From assembly GCF_025564085.1 (NCBI RefSeq), contig NZ_JAMGZJ010000077.1, positions 62,001-126,000 of the forward strand: a stretch of DNA of 64,000 nucleotides, read 5' to 3'. Source of the DNA: Silvania confinis (GTDB lineage Bacteria; Pseudomonadota; Gammaproteobacteria; Enterobacterales; Enterobacteriaceae). A model generated the notes under the pieces. The model was not told the DNA's origin and did no database searches. It saw nothing but the letters and a program-made list of their open reading frames with translations. Positions 8,522 to 17,136 of this stretch are shown here, in pieces (position 1 is the first letter of the stretch; every line of letters begins with the position of its first letter). The position numbers were made by a program, and so were the translations under genes.

Positions 8522-11500
8522 TAACCGATCCTCCTTTTAGCGGTCCAGCCGCTTTGCAAGCCTTTAGAAACGTTTCCTTTACCTGAGGCCAGGTCACCAC
8601 TGATTTGCTGGTAGACCTGCTTGCCACCACGGGCAACGGCTGCCTCCACCAGTGCAATGGTTTTATCGTCGGGGTTACCGTTGATCTGGATAGTCGGGCT
8701 GTAATTGAACCCACCGCCACCGCCGCCCATATCGCGGTTACTGATGACGCGACCATTATCGCCCGGGATCATGTACTGGCTGCCATTGCTGGCTTTGAAA
8801 ATCTCAGGCTTGCCGCCCTCACCAACGCGGTACATGGAGCTGGCTGATACAGGGCCGCCGCGCTCTCGACCGCCGCCATATGAGATGCTCGCAACGTTCG
8901 ACAGCAGTGACGCCCCGGCAGAGGCGATGGCTGCATAGTTCGCAAGCTTTTGCGCTGGCGTAAGCGCTGTTGGATCGGCCATAGCCTGCATGATTGCGGT
9001 ATTCAGGCTGAGGGTGGACTGGGCAATGGCAAACGCTTTGCTGGCCGCGAACATGACTTGGTACGCGGCGTTACTCTTGCCAGCAGAGTTTGCGATTATC
9101 GATGCCAAGCCATCTAACCCTTGGGACGCAGACCCCAGAATTGAAAGAATGGAGGCTCTTTGTTGTTCCGCCTCTGCTTTTACGATCTGCATGCGGGCAT
9201 TTGATGCCTGCAATTGAATAGCTGTTTTTGCATCCTCATAAAGCTGGGTGTTTTGCTTATCAATCTCTTGATAATTGGCCAGAGCCTCAAGCTTCTGAGT
9301 TTCTTGAAGATTTATCTGCGCAAGCGGGTCATCAGCAAACCCTGTCATGGGATTAACAGAGGTACCTCCAGCAGCTATCTCCTGCTTCGCATACTTCTGG
9401 CCCTGCTCAGCCTCCTTTCGTTTCTGAATGGAAATAGCGGCCCGCTCGTTTGCCTCCCCTAGCGCCTTTGCTTCGGACAGTTGTTGCTGTGTTGCTGAAC
9501 TTCCCAGCGACTGCTCCGCGCGGAGCCCTGCCTCCTGGATGCGGCGTTTTTCAACCGACTCGGTGGTTAAGTCTGATTGAGCGCGAAGTTTGGCAATTTT
9601 CTGCGCAATGGATTCAGCAGCAGCGGCGGATTTTTTTGCCTGGCTTTCGCCTTCTTTCTGTTCCTTTTTGTTTTGCTTTTGAGCCTCAAGAGCATCGTAT
9701 TCAGCCCCAGCCCTTTCCCTAGCCATACGGATATCTGCATCGCTACCGCCAAGGGCGCGAATCTCCTGCTCAGCCTTTAATTGCTCTCTCTTTCTCGCAT
9801 TTAGCTCACTTTGCAGATCAATTTGCTGCAGCTGCTTATCCAGAAAATCCTGAACCTTTGCTGGCCGATCGACCCGCAGGGACTGGGAGTTAAACCTTTC
9901 TTTTGCCGATGAGGCAAAGTTAATGGACTTGCCAAGTTGGTTCATTAAACCTGAAACTACGCCAACCTCTTGGCCATTACGCTGCAGGAGCTCAAGACCC
10001 TGCTTTAACTGGCCGTTAAGTTCAGCTTGAGCAATGCCAACGGTGCTATTAACTCGTGATAATCGGTTCTGTGCATTCTGCAGCTCCGCAGCAGCAATGG
10101 CCTGATTATCGAGCGCATCGCGCATGGCGTCCTGAGCCTGCTTTCCACGCTTTGTTGAGGTTCCCCAGTTAGCAATCTCTTTCTGGTAGTCTTTTACTTT
10201 GTTTGTCGCTTTGTCATACGCGTTCTGCGCGTCGTTTACGGCATCGGTAAGTTCAGGAATAGTTGCGCGCAGTTTAGATATTTCAGCAGAGAGCTGAACC
10301 TGCGACATTTCTCGCATTTTCCCAGTGAGAGTGTCTACAGTGTCAGCAAGCTTTATCGCTTCTTCCCTGGCCTCCTTAGCCTGTTGCCAAAAATAGTAAA
10401 TGGCAGCGCCAGCAATCATGGCCGCACCTACCGGGCCGCCGATTAAGCCAAGAGCGCCACGCAGAAGACCGCCGGCAACAGACGCTCTTGATGCAGCTGC
10501 AGCTGCCGCATCCTGAGCAGCGACGTTTGTGGCCAATGCGCGATTATAGTTGTCCGTTAGCGCAGCAGCCTCGACGCGGGCAGCTGAAAGCCTGGTTTCT
10601 GCTGCTGCAAGATTCGCGGCGTCAAATGCAGTTGCTTTCATCATCTGCGCCAGCCTGATTTCTTCGATACCTCTTATTTTTGCAGCTTCTGCGCCTCTTA
10701 ATGTCGCTGCAGCTTGCAATGCTGCCGATTGTGCAGCTTGATTTTCCGCAATGATGAGCTGCCTTGCAGCCGCAATGGCTTTAACCTTTTCAGACGTTGC
10801 CATCGCCAGCGCTCCGGCAAACCTTGAACCCATAATCAGGCCAAGACCGGCGAACACAGCACCAAGCGTGTCAAGATTTTCGCTGAGAGTGACTATGGTG
10901 CTATTAAACCCAGCGTAAGCCGATTTGATGGTTGTTGATTCGCCGACGAACCTGGTTACATTATTTGATGCAACTTCGAAAGCCTGCCCAAGAGTCATGG
11001 CCGTATTGGCAAATTCCTTGGCAATCTGATCGCCCTGAGTTAGCAACCCATTAACCACAACATCCGTAGTAAGCTTGCCCTCCGCAGCCATGCTGCGAAG
11101 TTGGCCAACGGTTACACCCAAAGAATCGGCAAGCGCCACAGCTAGACGCGAGCCGTTTTCTGAAATGGCGTTAAATTCCTCACCGCGCAGCACGCCAGAC
11201 GCCAGTGCCTGAGAAAGCTGAATCATCGTGGAACTCGCCTCTTGCGCGGTAGCACCAGAGACAGCAAGACCTTGGTTGATCGTGGTAACGATGCGCGACA
11301 GATCTTCCGTGCTTGTACCGGCGCTGCGCGTGGCACGTTCCAGTCGGCCATAGAGCGCCGCCGTAGCGTCAAGGCTCGACATTGTCTTCTGTGAAATATC
11401 GAAGATCCGCTGCGTAACATCAGCCAGTTGCTCATTAGGCCGGACGGCATTAGCGAGTTTGTTGTTCACCGTCACCCAGGCATCCGCATATTGCGCCACC

Positions 11501-11733
11501 TGCTGCACGGATAGCGCGGCCATCAAGCCCTTGGCGACTCCGCTCAAGCTGGACATTGTCCGCTCCATCGATCCGATTGAACGTTCTGTTCGGTTAACGC
11601 TGGCTTCAAGGCGACCCATGCTGCCATTTAATCCGTTCAGTGCTGCATCGATATCCCGACGCCCTTGGAGCAGGCGGGCAGTGTCCATATCCACTTCGTA
11701 AACGATTGTTCCTGCGCTAACAGTGCCAGACAT
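8521..11733 (-). CDS. tail tape measure protein
   Basis: 1070 residues, the longest gene of the element. The N-terminal third resembles the TIGR02675 tape measure domain (ARLLQGRRDIDAALNGLNGS, then LSGVAKGLMAALSVQQVAQY). A hydrophobic Gly/Ala segment lies at about 420-450, followed by a long Lys/Glu/Gln/Ala-rich helical region to about 840, and a C-terminus with GGPVSASSMYRVGEGGKPEI typical of the family. It sets tail length and is thought to pass to the cell envelope on DNA ejection. The start at 11733 is preceded by a CCCGGAG site that follows a terminator hairpin. Confidence 0.92.
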   Translation of the reverse strand: MSGTVSAGTIVYEVDMDTARLLQGRRDIDAALNGLNGSMGRLEASVNRTERSIGSMERTMSSLSGVAKGLMAALSVQQVAQYADAWVTVNNKLANAVRPNEQLADVTQRIFDISQKTMSSLDATAALYGRLERATRSAGTSTEDLSRIVTTINQGLAVSGATAQEASSTMIQLSQALASGVLRGEEFNAISENGSRLAVALADSLGVTVGQLRSMAAEGKLTTDVVVNGLLTQGDQIAKEFANTAMTLGQAFEVASNNVTRFVGESTTIKSAYAGFNSTIVTLSENLDTLGAVFAGLGLIMGSRFAGALAMATSEKVKAIAAARQLIIAENQAAQSAALQAAATLRGAEAAKIRGIEEIRLAQMMKATAFDAANLAAAETRLSAARVEAAALTDNYNRALATNVAAQDAAAAAASRASVAGGLLRGALGLIGGPVGAAMIAGAAIYYFWQQAKEAREEAIKLADTVDTLTGKMREMSQVQLSAEISKLRATIPELTDAVNDAQNAYDKATNKVKDYQKEIANWGTSTKRGKQAQDAMRDALDNQAIAAAELQNAQNRLSRVNSTVGIAQAELNGQLKQGLELLQRNGQEVGVVSGLMNQLGKSINFASSAKERFNSQSLRVDRPAKVQDFLDKQLQQIDLQSELNARKREQLKAEQEIRALGGSDADIRMARERAGAEYDALEAQKQNKKEQKEGESQAKKSAAAAESIAQKIAKLRAQSDLTTESVEKRRIQEAGLRAEQSLGSSATQQQLSEAKALGEANERAAISIQKRKEAEQGQKYAKQEIAAGGTSVNPMTGFADDPLAQINLQETQKLEALANYQEIDKQNTQLYEDAKTAIQLQASNARMQIVKAEAEQQRASILSILGSASQGLDGLASIIANSAGKSNAAYQVMFAASKAFAIAQSTLSLNTAIMQAMADPTALTPAQKLANYAAIASAGASLLSNVASISYGGGRERGGPVSASSMYRVGEGGKPEIFKASNGSQYMIPGDNGRVISNRDMGGGGGGFNYSPTIQINGNPDDKTIALVEAAVARGGKQVYQQISGDLASGKGNVSKGLQSGWTAKRRIG

Positions 11734-11749
11734 TATTTATCTCCGGGCA

Positions 11750-11780
11750 TAAAAAAACCCCGCCGTGACGAGGTTTCGGG
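11750..11780 (-). terminator. hairpin terminator before the tape measure gene
   Basis: On the minus strand an imperfect GC-rich stem (ACCTCG paired with CGGGGT around a short loop) is followed by seven T. The sequence after the T run, ATGCCCGGAG, is the same as that after the hairpin before the tailspike. Confidence 0.65.
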
Positions 11781-11793
11781 AATTGACGGTAAT

Positions 11794-12108
11794 TTAAAAG
11801 CCTTGTATTGCGTTTATTGTTTGAGTCTGATTTGACTGCTGAATGATATTATCGGTTGTTTTCATTCTCACCTTGGCATCTTGTTGACCGGTTTGGATGT
11901 AGAGATCACAATCAGCCTGGCTAATTGATAAACTACCTCTTCGAGCAAACTCCGCCTGAATTTTTGGCATTATCTCAGTGTTTCCGTACCCCATAGCTTG
12001 CCCTTTAAGCGTGCATAACCCCACATCATCATAAGATGTCAATGGGCGATCCTGGGCGCAGCCAGCAAGCGTTAACGCCATACAGCCAACCATAATTAAA
12101 GTCTTCAT
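11794..12108 (-). CDS. small phage lipoprotein (moron candidate)
   Basis: 104 residues with a lipoprotein signal: MKTLIMVGCMALTLAGC, lipobox LAGC with the acceptor Cys at residue 17. The mature part has two further cysteines and ends in a polar, Gln-rich tail. The ATG at 12108 is chosen because it gives the signal peptide. With the next gene upstream it forms a two-gene AT-richer block between the tail chaperone-like gene and the tape measure gene, closed by a terminator. Phage lipoproteins in such blocks often act in superinfection exclusion or receptor masking; that is an inference. Confidence 0.75.
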   Translation of the reverse strand: MKTLIMVGCMALTLAGCAQDRPLTSYDDVGLCTLKGQAMGYGNTEIMPKIQAEFARRGSLSISQADCDLYIQTGQQDAKVRMKTTDNIIQQSNQTQTINAIQGF

Positions 12109-12122
12109 TTTCCCTACTCCCA

Positions 12123-12464
12123 TTATTCTGCCCACCCTTCAGATATTCTCTTCAATTCTAATTTACTAAGTGCCTCAAAATCCTTTTCACGACGAAGTAT
12201 AATTATGTATTGCCTATATCCGTGATGAGCTGGCGCATAGAACTCCCCTCCGTGGCACATGGTTTGTTTATTTTTTAGGGCAGACATGGACAGTGGGCCA
12301 AGAGCTATTTGTTGCTGGCAGAAATGAATGGCTTTTTGGAGATTCCCCCCTACGCTGCGCAGCTTGTAGTGTTTCTTGATTTTATCTTGCAGTTCAAAGT
12401 GAATTTTAAGAATTGCTGCATCAGGCAACCCACGCATACCATTTAGCCATTCCTCTTCAGTCAT
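12123..12464 (-). CDS. hypothetical phage protein next to the lipoprotein
   Basis: 113 residues, family not recognised. It has a Lys/Ile-rich middle (FELQDKIKKHYKLRS, 24-38), two Cys and no signal peptide or membrane segment. Its stop lies 14 bases before the lipoprotein start, so the two are probably cotranscribed. A possible own promoter on the minus strand (TTGCGC, 16 bases, TAGGAT) lies in the 113-base gap before it. Base composition is more AT-rich than the structural genes around it. Confidence 0.6.
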   Translation of the reverse strand: MTEEEWLNGMRGLPDAAILKIHFELQDKIKKHYKLRSVGGNLQKAIHFCQQQIALGPLSMSALKNKQTMCHGGEFYAPAHHGYRQYIIILRREKDFEALSKLELKRISEGWAE

Positions 12465-12577
12465 ATCCCTATCCCCATTGGTAAAAGTGGAATCATCCTA
12501 CCCAGGAATAGCACAGGCGCAACGGCAAACGCTGATTTATTGATCTCAGACTGTTGCCGAAGGGAATATACAGGCCG

Positions 12578-13252
12578 TCAACTGGCTTTCGCCCTTCTCG
12601 CCGCCTGCTTGGCCAGGTAATCATCGGCAACCGCGTCGTACTCGTCTTTTGTGAAGCCTTTCTGGTCGGGATATTTGGCGGCGATCAGTAGCGTAAATTC
12701 AGTCATCGAAAGCTGCTCAGCCTCTCCCCGACTCATGCCGAAATGATTACGCGCTGCGCTGATATACTCGAAGGCCTTAAAATCTGTTGTCGCCTCCCCG
12801 CCCTCATGGCGTTGAAGCTTGCGAACCTTCGCTTTGCCGATGATGCCGTGGGTTATTAACGACTGCGCAATCACCAGCATGTCGAAGTCGTCCATCGAGC
12901 CCCGGCGGATTTTAAACGACTTTCCTGATGCTTTTGCCGGTCGAATCTCTCCGATTAACGGCGTCAGGTCATCATCGCAGCAGGCATCCAGCACCGTCAT
13001 AGCAGCCAGGAACGCCTTGCGCCCGTAACTGGTCGACTTGATGTGTTGGATCAGCCAGCCGGGAATAAGTCCGTACGACGCCAGCGCCGATTGCAGCAGG
13101 CCTGACACTTCATCGTGATGCAGATCGTAGAAGGTCTGGACAATCTCTTTCGGCTCGCCGATGCGTGTCATGTTGATAAACGACGGGCGGAAGAAGTACT
13201 CCTCATTTCCACAGGTGATCAGGCACTCACCGATCTCTTTGAGTGGGGTCAT
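12578..13252 (-). CDS. putative tail assembly chaperone (DUF6246-like)
   Basis: 224 residues, similar to the DUF6246 phage proteins found after the major tail protein. Position between tail tube and tape measure is that of the lambda G/GT chaperones. The C-terminal part (SMTEFTLLIAAKYPDQ, then DEYDAVADDYLAKQAARRAK) resembles the short helical ends of such chaperones. No second frameshifted reading frame follows before the tape measure; that space holds the two moron-like genes instead. The function rests on position and family memory. Confidence 0.6.
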   Translation of the reverse strand: MTPLKEIGECLITCGNEEYFFRPSFINMTRIGEPKEIVQTFYDLHHDEVSGLLQSALASYGLIPGWLIQHIKSTSYGRKAFLAAMTVLDACCDDDLTPLIGEIRPAKASGKSFKIRRGSMDDFDMLVIAQSLITHGIIGKAKVRKLQRHEGGEATTDFKAFEYISAARNHFGMSRGEAEQLSMTEFTLLIAAKYPDQKGFTKDEYDAVADDYLAKQAARRAKAS

Positions 13253-13310
13253 GGTTAATTCCGTATAGCGGTTATTATCAAGGGCCGCACGCGACCCTTT
13301 GGAATAGCCG

Positions 13311-14084
13311 TTAGTTGACTGTCAGTACCGACGTTACCGAGGTAATCGTCGCGCCGGTTTTGTCGGTCACCACGCAGTGATAACTGCCTGCAGAGGCCGA
13401 GGTTACTGCGCGGTTAACCAGCGTCGCCGTGGCGGCTGTTGGGTTAATTGCTGGGTTGATCAGTACGCTGCCGTAGTACCACGCGAATGAGTACGGCACG
13501 CGGCCGCCAGTGACTTCAACATCCCAGACGACGTCGTTATCTTCGTCAGCTGTTTTGGTTGCTGGCAGGTTTTTAGTGAACGCCAGCGGCACGGTAACAG
13601 GCGCGTCAGTTTCGTTGACTTCGATAGTGCTCGCATCACCCACTTTGAATTCAGTGGAGAACGTGACGATATCGTTGGTGCCGCCATCAGAACTGAGCGC
13701 GGTAACGGTCATGTATCCAACAAATTCAACCGGGCCGTAGTCCATGCGGACCCAGATCCCAGGCTGACGCTTGGCCTTCAGCTCATCGGCAAAATACTTG
13801 ATGAACTTACCGATGCCATACTGGTCCAGCTTGTCCTTTTTGCGCACCTCACCCTCAAAACTGATAGTGAAATCGCTGTTGGTGATGATGGTTTCGACGT
13901 AGCCACCACCATCATCAGCATCCGAAGTGACAGAGTTCGGGTTGAAGTCGAAACCTTTAGACGTACCGGCTGCCAGCGACAGCCACTCGTCCTCAAGTGG
14001 TTTGACGTCCGGGCAGCCATCGGCTACTTCCAGGACGACCGCGCCACCAAATAGACGCTCATTGCTATTCGGGCAATTAGCCAT
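13311..14084 (-). CDS. major tail tube protein with C-terminal Ig-like domain
   Basis: 257 residues. The N-terminal two thirds fit a siphovirus tail tube protein (GGAVVLEVADGCPDVKPLED near the start). Residues from about 170 form an Ig-like domain: VTGGRVPYSFAWYYGSVLIN and the typical end SAGSYHCVVTDKTG. Ig-like domains on tube proteins decorate the tail surface and are thought to help weak binding to cells. It is preceded by a terminator hairpin and an AGGAG-type site. Confidence 0.85.
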   Translation of the reverse strand: MANCPNSNERLFGGAVVLEVADGCPDVKPLEDEWLSLAAGTSKGFDFNPNSVTSDADDGGGYVETIITNSDFTISFEGEVRKKDKLDQYGIGKFIKYFADELKAKRQPGIWVRMDYGPVEFVGYMTVTALSSDGGTNDIVTFSTEFKVGDASTIEVNETDAPVTVPLAFTKNLPATKTADEDNDVVWDVEVTGGRVPYSFAWYYGSVLINPAINPTAATATLVNRAVTSASAGSYHCVVTDKTGATITSVTSVLTVN

Positions 14085-14100
14085 AGCAAAACTCCTTTAA

Positions 14101-14127
14101 TAAAAAGAAACCCGCCGGAGCGGGATT
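14101..14127 (-). terminator. hairpin terminator before the major tail protein gene
   Basis: Minus strand CCCGC, loop TCCG, GCGGG, then TTTCTTTTTA. It fills the 54-base gap between the tail terminator-like gene and the tail tube gene. Confidence 0.7.
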
Positions 14128-14138
14128 GGGTGATATGG

Positions 14139-14522
14139 CTAATTGCCAAAATTGCAGGAAAATTGAAGTCGGAATACTAGCCTCCCTTCTTCAGTGAGCA
14201 CCGGCGGCGGAATCGCGCCCATGTTTTCGATATAGCCAACGCACTCGTCAGCCATAGGATTGGCCTGAACGTAGTCGACAATGCGCTGCACTGCTGATAA
14301 AGCATTCCCCCGCTTGTCCTTCGCTGCGATCACATCGACCAGGACGTAATACTCAGACCCGAGTTCGGTGCGGATATTGGTACCGCCGTTCGGCCTGAAA
14401 ACCATCACCGCCTCTGTGAGCCTGCCAGGGTCGTCATACATCAGCTGCTGCACGGTGAACCCGGCGGTAAGGCCAGCGCCGACGAACAGGTTACGCACCC
14501 GCTCGTGCATCATTGGCGTCAT
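14139..14522 (-). CDS. tail terminator-like protein (lambda U position)
   Basis: 127 residues. The sequence (MHERVRNLFVGAGLTAGF, then YYVLVDVIAAKDKRGNAL) and its place directly before the tail tube gene fit the tail terminator proteins that cap the tail tube and join it to the head. It overlaps the stop of the gp10-like gene by four bases (ATGA). The assignment is mainly from gene order. Confidence 0.65.
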   Translation of the reverse strand: MTPMMHERVRNLFVGAGLTAGFTVQQLMYDDPGRLTEAVMVFRPNGGTNIRTELGSEYYVLVDVIAAKDKRGNALSAVQRIVDYVQANPMADECVGYIENMGAIPPPVLTEEGRLVFRLQFSCNFGN

Positions 14523-14887
14523 AGCGAAAGCTCCTTAGCAACAACAGCATCAATGGCGCTGCGCTCCTCTTCGAAGCCAAGAGTAAGGAACTCTTTCTTG
14601 GCCGTGGAGCGCCGGAATCTCTGGGGGTTTGCAGGGTCGTGGACAAATACTGCGTAATTGGTTGAGTAACCCACCCTCCCGGTCACGACGGCGCCGTTAG
14701 TGATGATTTCCCTGAATTGACTGTTCAGCAGAGCTGACGTGTCGATCGGGGTGTACAGTGCCGCCCTCGCGCCGCCAATCAGCATTGCCGACTGCAGCGC
14801 CCTGACTACCTTCCGCCCCTGAATGTTGTTAATGATGCGATTCATGTTGCGGGCGGCGCTCTGAATACCTCGAACTTTAACACCCAT
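14519..14887 (-). CDS. HK97 gp10-like head-tail joining protein
   Basis: 122 residues with the features of gp10/minor tail Z-like proteins: a basic N-terminus (MGVKVRGIQSAARNMNRIIN), then TPIDTSALLNSQF and GRVGYSTNYAVFVHDP, the usual core motif of this family. It functions in tail completion or head-tail joining. Start and stop overlap or abut neighbours, in line with a tight operon. Confidence 0.75.
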   Translation of the reverse strand: MGVKVRGIQSAARNMNRIINNIQGRKVVRALQSAMLIGGARAALYTPIDTSALLNSQFREIITNGAVVTGRVGYSTNYAVFVHDPANPQRFRRSTAKKEFLTLGFEEERSAIDAVVAKELSL

Positions 14888-14889
14888 GA

Positions 14890-15237
14890 TCAGACTCCCG
14901 TCAGGATGGCGAAATCGTCCGCCACTCGCTCGAACGTGTCGGCGTAGCGGATAACCTGCCGCACCTCGTCAGCGCCAGCAGCAACCGGATCTGCGTCGGT
15001 AGATTCGCCAATCAGCAAGTAATCACCGGAGTTGGCCAGTGAGAACTCCGTCCACACGGTATTCTTCACGACGATTTCAGCGCCCAGGCTGCCGATACGC
15101 TTCGAGAGCCCGCCCTCGTAGTCACACATGATGACTTCGGGCGCGGAGTACCCTAGCGGATCTCCATACTCATCTTTGCCAAGATTCCGCCAGATGATGG
15201 CCTTAGCGGTATAGGACCAGTTCGCGATAGATGACAT
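14890..15237 (-). CDS. head closure / neck protein
   Basis: 115 residues, beginning MSSIANWSYTAKAIIWRNLG. The ATG at 15237 overlaps the stop of the small gene upstream (TGATG), which fixes the start; the frame runs open to 15303 but that part overlaps the neighbour. Position between the connector and the gp10-like gene is that of head closure proteins. The family is not recognised with certainty. Confidence 0.65.
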   Translation of the reverse strand: MSSIANWSYTAKAIIWRNLGKDEYGDPLGYSAPEVIMCDYEGGLSKRIGSLGAEIVVKNTVWTEFSLANSGDYLLIGESTDADPVAAGADEVRQVIRYADTFERVADDFAILTGV

Positions 15238-15410
15238 CAGCCCTCCTTCCAGCGCAGCACCACCGCGCCGGTAGCCCGGATGCGTGGGCAGTTGATGAAC
15301 CACTCGCCGTCCGACTTCACGTAGCCGGTGGTCTCTCGCCCGGTATCGGTAAGCACCCAGACGCGGGTGAATGCCCTGGGCAGGCCATGTTTAACGGATT
15401 TCCACGTCAT
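15237..15410 (-). CDS. 57-residue phage protein, weakly DUF551-like
   Basis: MTWKSVKHGLPRAFTRVWVL begins the protein. The pattern W-x-S-V...LP...VWVLTDTG...GYVKSDGEWF resembles the start of DUF551 proteins, though the length is short. It starts with ATG at 15410, whose bases overlap the stop region of the connector gene, and its TGA overlaps the ATG of the next gene. No other frame fills this space. The role is unknown. Confidence 0.65.
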   Translation of the reverse strand: MTWKSVKHGLPRAFTRVWVLTDTGRETTGYVKSDGEWFINCPRIRATGAVVLRWKEG

Positions 15411-15790
15411 CAACAGCCACCAACGACCATGAACAGGCCAACGCTGTTACCGGCGCTGATGGGCAGCTCACCGGTGCAGCCGCTGGCATCCAGTTTGGTC
15501 AGCGACTCGCGCAGCCAGGTGATGCTGTCTTCGCCGTAATCAAACGAGCGTGACGCACCAGACGGCGCACCCTGCGATTTGATGCGGCGCGCGCCGGACG
15601 ACGTCGCCATCAGCGCGGCGGCGTACAGCAGGATCAGCTTAGCGGTGCATTCGTCATATCCCGCACCATCAAGGCACGGGGTGATTTTGTTCACCACGCA
15701 AAGGATCGGCGTCAGCAAAGCGTCGGGAATGGTGTACCCCAGCTCGGAGAGGAAGCCTTTCACATCGTCAGCCGTTATTGGGGTCGCCAT
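15410..15790 (-). CDS. head-tail connector (adaptor) protein
   Basis: 126 residues, mostly helical, starting MATPITADDVKGFLSELGYT. Length, helical pattern and position after the capsid block fit the gp6-like connector/adaptor proteins that bind beneath the portal. It follows the EQA-repeat gene by one codon. The assignment comes from gene order and general resemblance. Confidence 0.65.
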   Translation of the reverse strand: MATPITADDVKGFLSELGYTIPDALLTPILCVVNKITPCLDGAGYDECTAKLILLYAAALMATSSGARRIKSQGAPSGASRSFDYGEDSITWLRESLTKLDASGCTGELPISAGNSVGLFMVVGGC

Positions 15791-16054
15791 TTACTTTGCC
15801 TTCTTCGATTTAGATGGGGCGTCTGCCTGCTCTGCCTGCTCTGCCTGCTCTGCCTGCTCTGCCTGCTCTGCAGTAGTGCTATCCGGTGTAGCGACTTCAA
15901 GCGTTATTTCATCAACTTCTGAAATAACGGTAACGCGGCCAGAAAACGCTGGCGGAACCTTTTCGGCTGCAAATTCATGGCCGACAGGTAGTTCCTGGAA
16001 GGAACCATCAATCACGCCATAGCAGCCGCGCTTATCAACTCGTAACTGTTTCAT
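15791..16054 (-). CDS. small capsid-region protein with (EQA)5 repeat tail
   Basis: 87 residues. The first 55 are a compact beta-type sequence (VDKRGCYGVIDGSFQELPVG) and the last 30 are a low-complexity acidic and basic tail: five EQA units followed by DAPSKSKKAK. The repeat comes from a 9-bp unit present five times. Small proteins with this layout occur between major capsid and connector genes in related phages, possibly as head decoration or joining factors. The function is not known. Confidence 0.7.
   Translation of the reverse strand: MKQLRVDKRGCYGVIDGSFQELPVGHEFAAEKVPPAFSGRVTVISEVDEITLEVATPDSTTAEQAEQAEQAEQAEQADAPSKSKKAK
15822..15866. repeat. five tandem copies of a 9-bp unit inside a coding region
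   Basis: The unit TCTGCCTGC is present five times without change, followed by a partial sixth. On the minus strand it encodes Glu-Gln-Ala each time. Perfect copies suggest recent expansion by slippage; the unit is a multiple of three, so changes in number keep the frame. Confidence 0.95.
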
Positions 16055-16065
16055 GCTCTCTCCAA

Positions 16066-16089
16066 TTGAAAAGGGGCCTAAGCCCCTTA
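16066..16089 (-). terminator. hairpin overlapping the major capsid stop codon
   Basis: Minus strand AAGGGGC, loop TTAG, GCCCCTT, then TTCAATT. The first arm begins within the capsid stop codon. The T run is short, so it may be a weak terminator or an RNA-stabilising hairpin after a highly expressed gene. Confidence 0.6.
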
Positions 16090-17136
16090 GCCCTGTGCGT
16101 TGAACACTTTTGAGCGACCTTTGAAATCGCGCTTAATCTGCAGACCGACCGCACTCCAGACCAAGGAGTTGTAGTTGTCGAACGGATTCGTGCGCGGGAT
16201 CATGAAGGTGCCCACCGGCGCGGCGATGCGGGTCTTGATGTACTGGGCATTGCGCACATACGCAATGAAGTGATTACCGGTCAGCTTAAAGGTCTGGTTG
16301 AACGACTCAACACGCCCGTAGCGAAGGATGTATTCGAGCACAGTACCTTCTTTAAAACCGGCTGCGTCGGAATATGGTCTGTTCAGGTTACGCATGATGT
16401 CCGGACTAGCCCACAGCTTCACTTTTTCCTGGACAAAGTTATCGTCCAGCAGTTTGGCGAACGGGCCAGTGAAGAACGCCACGCTCTGATCTGGGGTGGA
16501 GGTGGTCAGGTCAATGTTCAGCCCGGATGCGCCCAAATCAACCTGATTGGTATTGGCGTGGTTGGTGATGCCCGCGCCAACATAGCCCTTCACCTTCACT
16601 TTCGCGTCGCCTGACAGCATGTAGTCCGCCATGTCAGCACGAATAGCCGCAACGTGCGCTTCCTGGTCATCGGCCATTGCGTCGAGGTTCTCGGACTGCA
16701 TACCGTTCCACTCACGCCATTCACGGCCGTAGCCGGTGTTGAAGATCGGAATCGGGTCACCGGTCTCATCGTAGATGACCTTATCCAGTTCTTCCGGCAC
16801 GTGGCCCGTCAGGGAGCGATGGACCTTGCCAGCGTCACTGGAAACACGGTACAGCGCGGCTGTCTTGCCGATGGAGATCGGCGTACCGAGGCCAAGCAGG
16901 TCATCCAGCAACGCGTTGCCTTCATCGTTGCGGAAGACACGGGTGGTGATGTTATCCACTTCACGCCAGTAGTCTTTGGAGATCAGCGCGGCCTGGTTAA
17001 CTTCCAGCGCGCCATTGTACTGGGCCGTGATGGTGTTCTGGTTGACGTTGAAGGCCTCACGCTGCATCAGCAGTTGATTCCATGCCTTCTTAATCTGGTT
17101 ATGCTCAGTAACCAGCTTGTTAGTGAAAATAATCAT
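16087..17136 (-). CDS. major capsid protein (DUF6260-like)
   Basis: 349 residues. The start MIIFTNKLVTEHNQIKKAWN and later VYDETGDPIPIFNTGY-like segments match DUF6260 phage proteins, which hold the major capsid position. It lies between a decoration-type protein (upstream) and the connector group (downstream), as in HK97-fold head modules. No prohead delta domain is obvious at the N-terminus, and scaffold function may lie in the C-terminal part of the upstream DUF2213 protein. It overlaps the upstream gene by four bases. Confidence 0.78.
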   Translation of the reverse strand: MIIFTNKLVTEHNQIKKAWNQLLMQREAFNVNQNTITAQYNGALEVNQAALISKDYWREVDNITTRVFRNDEGNALLDDLLGLGTPISIGKTAALYRVSSDAGKVHRSLTGHVPEELDKVIYDETGDPIPIFNTGYGREWREWNGMQSENLDAMADDQEAHVAAIRADMADYMLSGDAKVKVKGYVGAGITNHANTNQVDLGASGLNIDLTTSTPDQSVAFFTGPFAKLLDDNFVQEKVKLWASPDIMRNLNRPYSDAAGFKEGTVLEYILRYGRVESFNQTFKLTGNHFIAYVRNAQYIKTRIAAPVGTFMIPRTNPFDNYNSLVWSAVGLQIKRDFKGRSKVFNAQG

